7,354 nt of DNA from the NCBI GenBank assembly GCA_013811855.1, contig JACCUL010000557.1:1-7354 (forward strand), in the 5' to 3' direction. Source of the stretch: Acidimicrobiia bacterium. GTDB lineage: Bacteria; Actinomycetota; Acidimicrobiia; Acidimicrobiales; Ilumatobacteraceae. Positions within the stretch are counted from its first letter, which is position 1, and each line of letters begins with the position of its first letter. Of this stretch, positions 5,340 through 7,354 are shown in pieces. The notes under the pieces were generated by a model that saw only the letters and a list, made by a program, of their open reading frames with translations, did no database searches and was not told the DNA's origin. A program made the translations under genes and the position numbers.

Positions 5340-6854
5340 TCAACCGCCGAGCGCGCCGGTCAGGTCCTGGAGGTCGGCGAAGCGCAGGACGAGGCCGGGC
5401 ACGATGCCGAGCACGACGGTGCCGGCGGCGGTGATGCCGAGCGCCGTGGCCACCGGGGCCGGCGTGACGATCGGCGCTCGGTCGCCGTCGGGCGGATCGT
5501 TCATCCACATCTCGCGCATCACCCGCAGGTAGTAGGCGGCGGCGATGGCGGTGTTCACAGCGCCGACGACGGCCAGCGCGTAGCCCGATCCGCTGCCGGC
5601 GTCGAGCACGGCCTTGAAGGCGTTGAACTTGGCGATCCAGCCGCCGAGCGGAGGGATCCCCGCCAGCGAGGCCAGGAACAAGGTCATCAGCACGGTCAGG
5701 CCCGGCGCGTAGGAGATCAGGCCGCCGAACGACGTGATCGCGCCGCTGCGCGTCTTGCGGGCGACGGCGATGACGACGGCGAACGCGCCGAGGTTCGTGA
5801 AGCCGTACACGAGGAGGTACACGACGACGGCCTTGAGGGCCGGTTCGGCGGCGTCACCGGAGTTGACGAAGGCCAGTGGCATCAGGATGAAGCCACCCTG
5901 GCTGACGCTCGAGTACGCCAGCATGCGGACGATGTTCGTCTGGCGCAGGGCGATGACGTTGCCGACGGTCATCGTCAGCGCGGCGAGCACCCAGACGAGC
6001 GGTCCGTAGACGCCGTCGGCCGTCGGGAAGGCGGTGAAGATGACGAGGACGAGGGCCACGAAGCCCGCCGCCTTGGACGCCACGGAGAGGAACGCCGTCA
6101 CCGGCGTCGGCGCGCCCTCGTACGTGTCGGGCGCCCACGTGTGGAACGGCACCGCCGACACCTTGAACGCGAACCCGGCGATGACGAAGGTGATGCCGAC
6201 GATCTGCAACCCGATCAGGTCGCCCGAGGCCAGGCTGGCGGCGATCTCGTCGAAGCGGGTCGAACCGGTGGCGCCGTACAGCAGGCTCATGCCGTACAGC
6301 AGCACGGCGCTGGCGAACACGCCGAGCAGGTAGAACTTCACCCCGGCCTCGTTGCTCTTGCGGTCCCGCTTGCGCCAGGCGGCGAGCATGTAGGCCGGGA
6401 TCGACAGCAGTTCCAGGGCGATGAACACGCTGACGAGGTCGCGGCTGGACGTCATCATCACCATGCCGAGCACGCTGCACAGCAGCAGCACGTAGAACTC
6501 GCCCTGGTAGTACCCGCCCTCCTCCAGCTCGGTCTGGCTCATCAGCACGACGACGTATCCGGTGAGCAGGAACAGCGCCTTGAGGATCAGCGCGAAGTCG
6601 TCGATGACGTAGCGGCCGTCGAACAGCGCCCGCACGTCGCCTCCGATCACGGCCAGCGTCACGACGGGCACGAACGCGCCGAGCAGGACGAACCCGGTCA
6701 GCGTGGCCGTCGCCCATTTGCGACCTTCCTCGAGCAGGAGGTCCGTGGCCAGCACCAGGTTGATGCCGGCGATCAGCACCAGCTCCGGCGCGAGGGCGTG
6801 CCAGTCGACGACCGGCGTCGGCCAGTCGCCGACCTGCGCCACGAGACCGATCAC
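5340..6854 (-). CDS. nuoN: NADH-quinone oxidoreductase subunit N
   Basis: Complete 504-residue antiporter-like membrane subunit of respiratory complex I, one of the three proton-pumping units (NuoL/M/N), with about 14 transmembrane helices. Family motifs are clear: FIALELLSIPAYMLAAW (144-160), AFKVSAVPFHTWAPDTYEGAPTPVTAF (229-255), SVASKAAGF (257-265), RMLAYSSVSQGG (310-321) and GIPPLGGWIAKFNAF (399-413). Residues equivalent to the E. coli proton-path positions are present: Glu148 (Glu133), Lys231 (Lys217), Lys261 (Lys247, the same 30-residue spacing) and Lys409 (Lys395). The start GTG 6854 overlaps the nuoM stop by 4 nt (GTGA), the usual sign of translational coupling; the frame extends to 6980 but that part only shadows nuoM. 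GTG 6842 is a less likely start. The stop is TGA 5342-5340. It is the last structural nuo gene here, as in standard nuoA-N order. Confidence 0.98.
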   Translation of the reverse strand: MIGLVAQVGDWPTPVVDWHALAPELVLIAGINLVLATDLLLEEGRKWATATLTGFVLLGAFVPVVTLAVIGGDVRALFDGRYVIDDFALILKALFLLTGYVVVLMSQTELEEGGYYQGEFYVLLLCSVLGMVMMTSSRDLVSVFIALELLSIPAYMLAAWRKRDRKSNEAGVKFYLLGVFASAVLLYGMSLLYGATGSTRFDEIAASLASGDLIGLQIVGITFVIAGFAFKVSAVPFHTWAPDTYEGAPTPVTAFLSVASKAAGFVALVLVIFTAFPTADGVYGPLVWVLAALTMTVGNVIALRQTNIVRMLAYSSVSQGGFILMPLAFVNSGDAAEPALKAVVVYLLVYGFTNLGAFAVVIAVARKTRSGAITSFGGLISYAPGLTVLMTLFLASLAGIPPLGGWIAKFNAFKAVLDAGSGSGYALAVVGAVNTAIAAAYYLRVMREMWMNDPPDGDRAPIVTPAPVATALGITAAGTVVLGIVPGLVLRFADLQDLTGALGG

Positions 6855-7354
6855 GGGGCCAGGTGCCCGGCGAGACGATCGACCAGCTGGGTGACACCGG
6901 GATCGAGGACCTTGAACAGCACCTGCGGGTACACGCCGAGCACGACGATCAGCACCAGCATCGGGGTCCACGCCATCCACTCGGTCACGGACACGTCATG
7001 GATCTCGCGGTTTCCGGCGTGCTCGTCGTTGACGTCGGCGCCGACGGCGTGAGGCGTGGCCATGAACTCCGGGTTCGGCTCACCGAACGCCGTGCGCTGA
7101 TACAGCCACAGGAGATAGGCGGCGGCGAACACGGTGCCGAGCGCGGCCAGCACCATCAGCGTGCGGAACAGCCCCTCGGACAGGCCGGCCGCCTCCAGCG
7201 GCTGGTACGCCGACAGGATCGCCGGGAACTCGCCCCAGAACCCGGCCAGCCCGGGCAGGCCGAGGCTGGCCATGGCGCACATGCCGAGGATCCACCCGAG
7301 CCGGGGCATCTGCGTGAGCAGCCCCGTGAGGCGGCGGATCTCCAGCGTGTGGTA
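6851..7354 (-). CDS. nuoM: NADH-quinone oxidoreductase subunit M (partial, C-terminal 167 aa)
   Basis: C-terminal part of a proton-pumping complex I subunit; the N-terminal two thirds lie beyond the right edge and the frame is open to base 7354. The visible part starts YHTLEIRRLTGLLTQMPR, the loop before helix 12, then SLGLPGLAGFWGEFPAIL. The Glu of GFWGEF (visible residue 42) matches the helix-12 glutamate (Glu407) of E. coli NuoM; NuoL and NuoN have Lys there, which together with the position before nuoN supports the NuoM call. YLLWLYQRTAFGEPN and a final helix, WTPMLVLIVVLGVYPQVLF, follow. A hydrophilic segment between them (FMATPHAVGADVNDEHAGN...) is a loop between the last helices. The stop TGA overlaps the nuoN GTG start. 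ATG 7309 is internal, not the start. Confidence 0.97.
   Translation of the reverse strand, partial: YHTLEIRRLTGLLTQMPRLGWILGMCAMASLGLPGLAGFWGEFPAILSAYQPLEAAGLSEGLFRTLMVLAALGTVFAAAYLLWLYQRTAFGEPNPEFMATPHAVGADVNDEHAGNREIHDVSVTEWMAWTPMLVLIVVLGVYPQVLFKVLDPGVTQLVDRLAGHLAP

Noticed and set aside
5263..5508. N-terminal extension of the methyltransferase into nuoN
   Set aside because: The extra 82 residues are Arg/His-rich, overlap nuoN by 169 nt and do not resemble the family N-terminus; GTG 5262 gives the expected length.
1..7354. CRISPR array, tRNA or rRNA genes, insertion sequence, phage or integron elements
   Set aside because: On reading both strands I saw no regularly spaced repeats, tRNA-like cloverleaf, transposase or integrase motifs, or terminal inverted repeats.

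Overview
The window is high-GC DNA in which every supported gene lies on the minus strand, so transcription runs from right to left. The GC-rich codon use, frequent GTG starts, tight gene overlaps and protein types suggest a high-GC actinobacterium, possibly Acidimicrobiia. That placement is inference; no marker gene is present to fix it.

Layout in the direction of transcription: (1) 7354-6851, the C-terminal third of NuoM; (2) 6854-5340, complete NuoN, overlapping nuoM by 4 nt; (3) 5262-4237, a complete SAM-dependent methyltransferase of the MidA/NDUFAF7 family; (4) 4193-3198, a single-pass membrane protein with a Thr-rich stalk and a four-cysteine outer domain; (5) 3201-1288, a complete Kup potassium transporter whose start overlaps gene 4; (6) 1153-776, a small carboxymuconolactone-decarboxylase-fold protein with its own ribosome binding site after a 134-nt gap; (7) 509-1, a VapBC-type toxin-antitoxin module, with a perfect-arm inverted repeat upstream, an antitoxin frame interrupted by one missing base, and a toxin cut by the left edge.

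Functionally, the right half is the end of a respiratory complex I operon (two proton-pumping membrane subunits), followed by a methyltransferase whose mitochondrial relatives are complex I assembly factors. The middle pairs an extracytoplasmic protein of unknown function with a proton-coupled K+ importer, probably translationally coupled. The left end is accessory. Most of the window is ordinary housekeeping sequence and I see no new multi-gene system. The points most worth a second look are the methyltransferase placed next to nuoN, the frameshifted antitoxin beside an intact-looking toxin, and the uncharacterised membrane protein coupled to kup.
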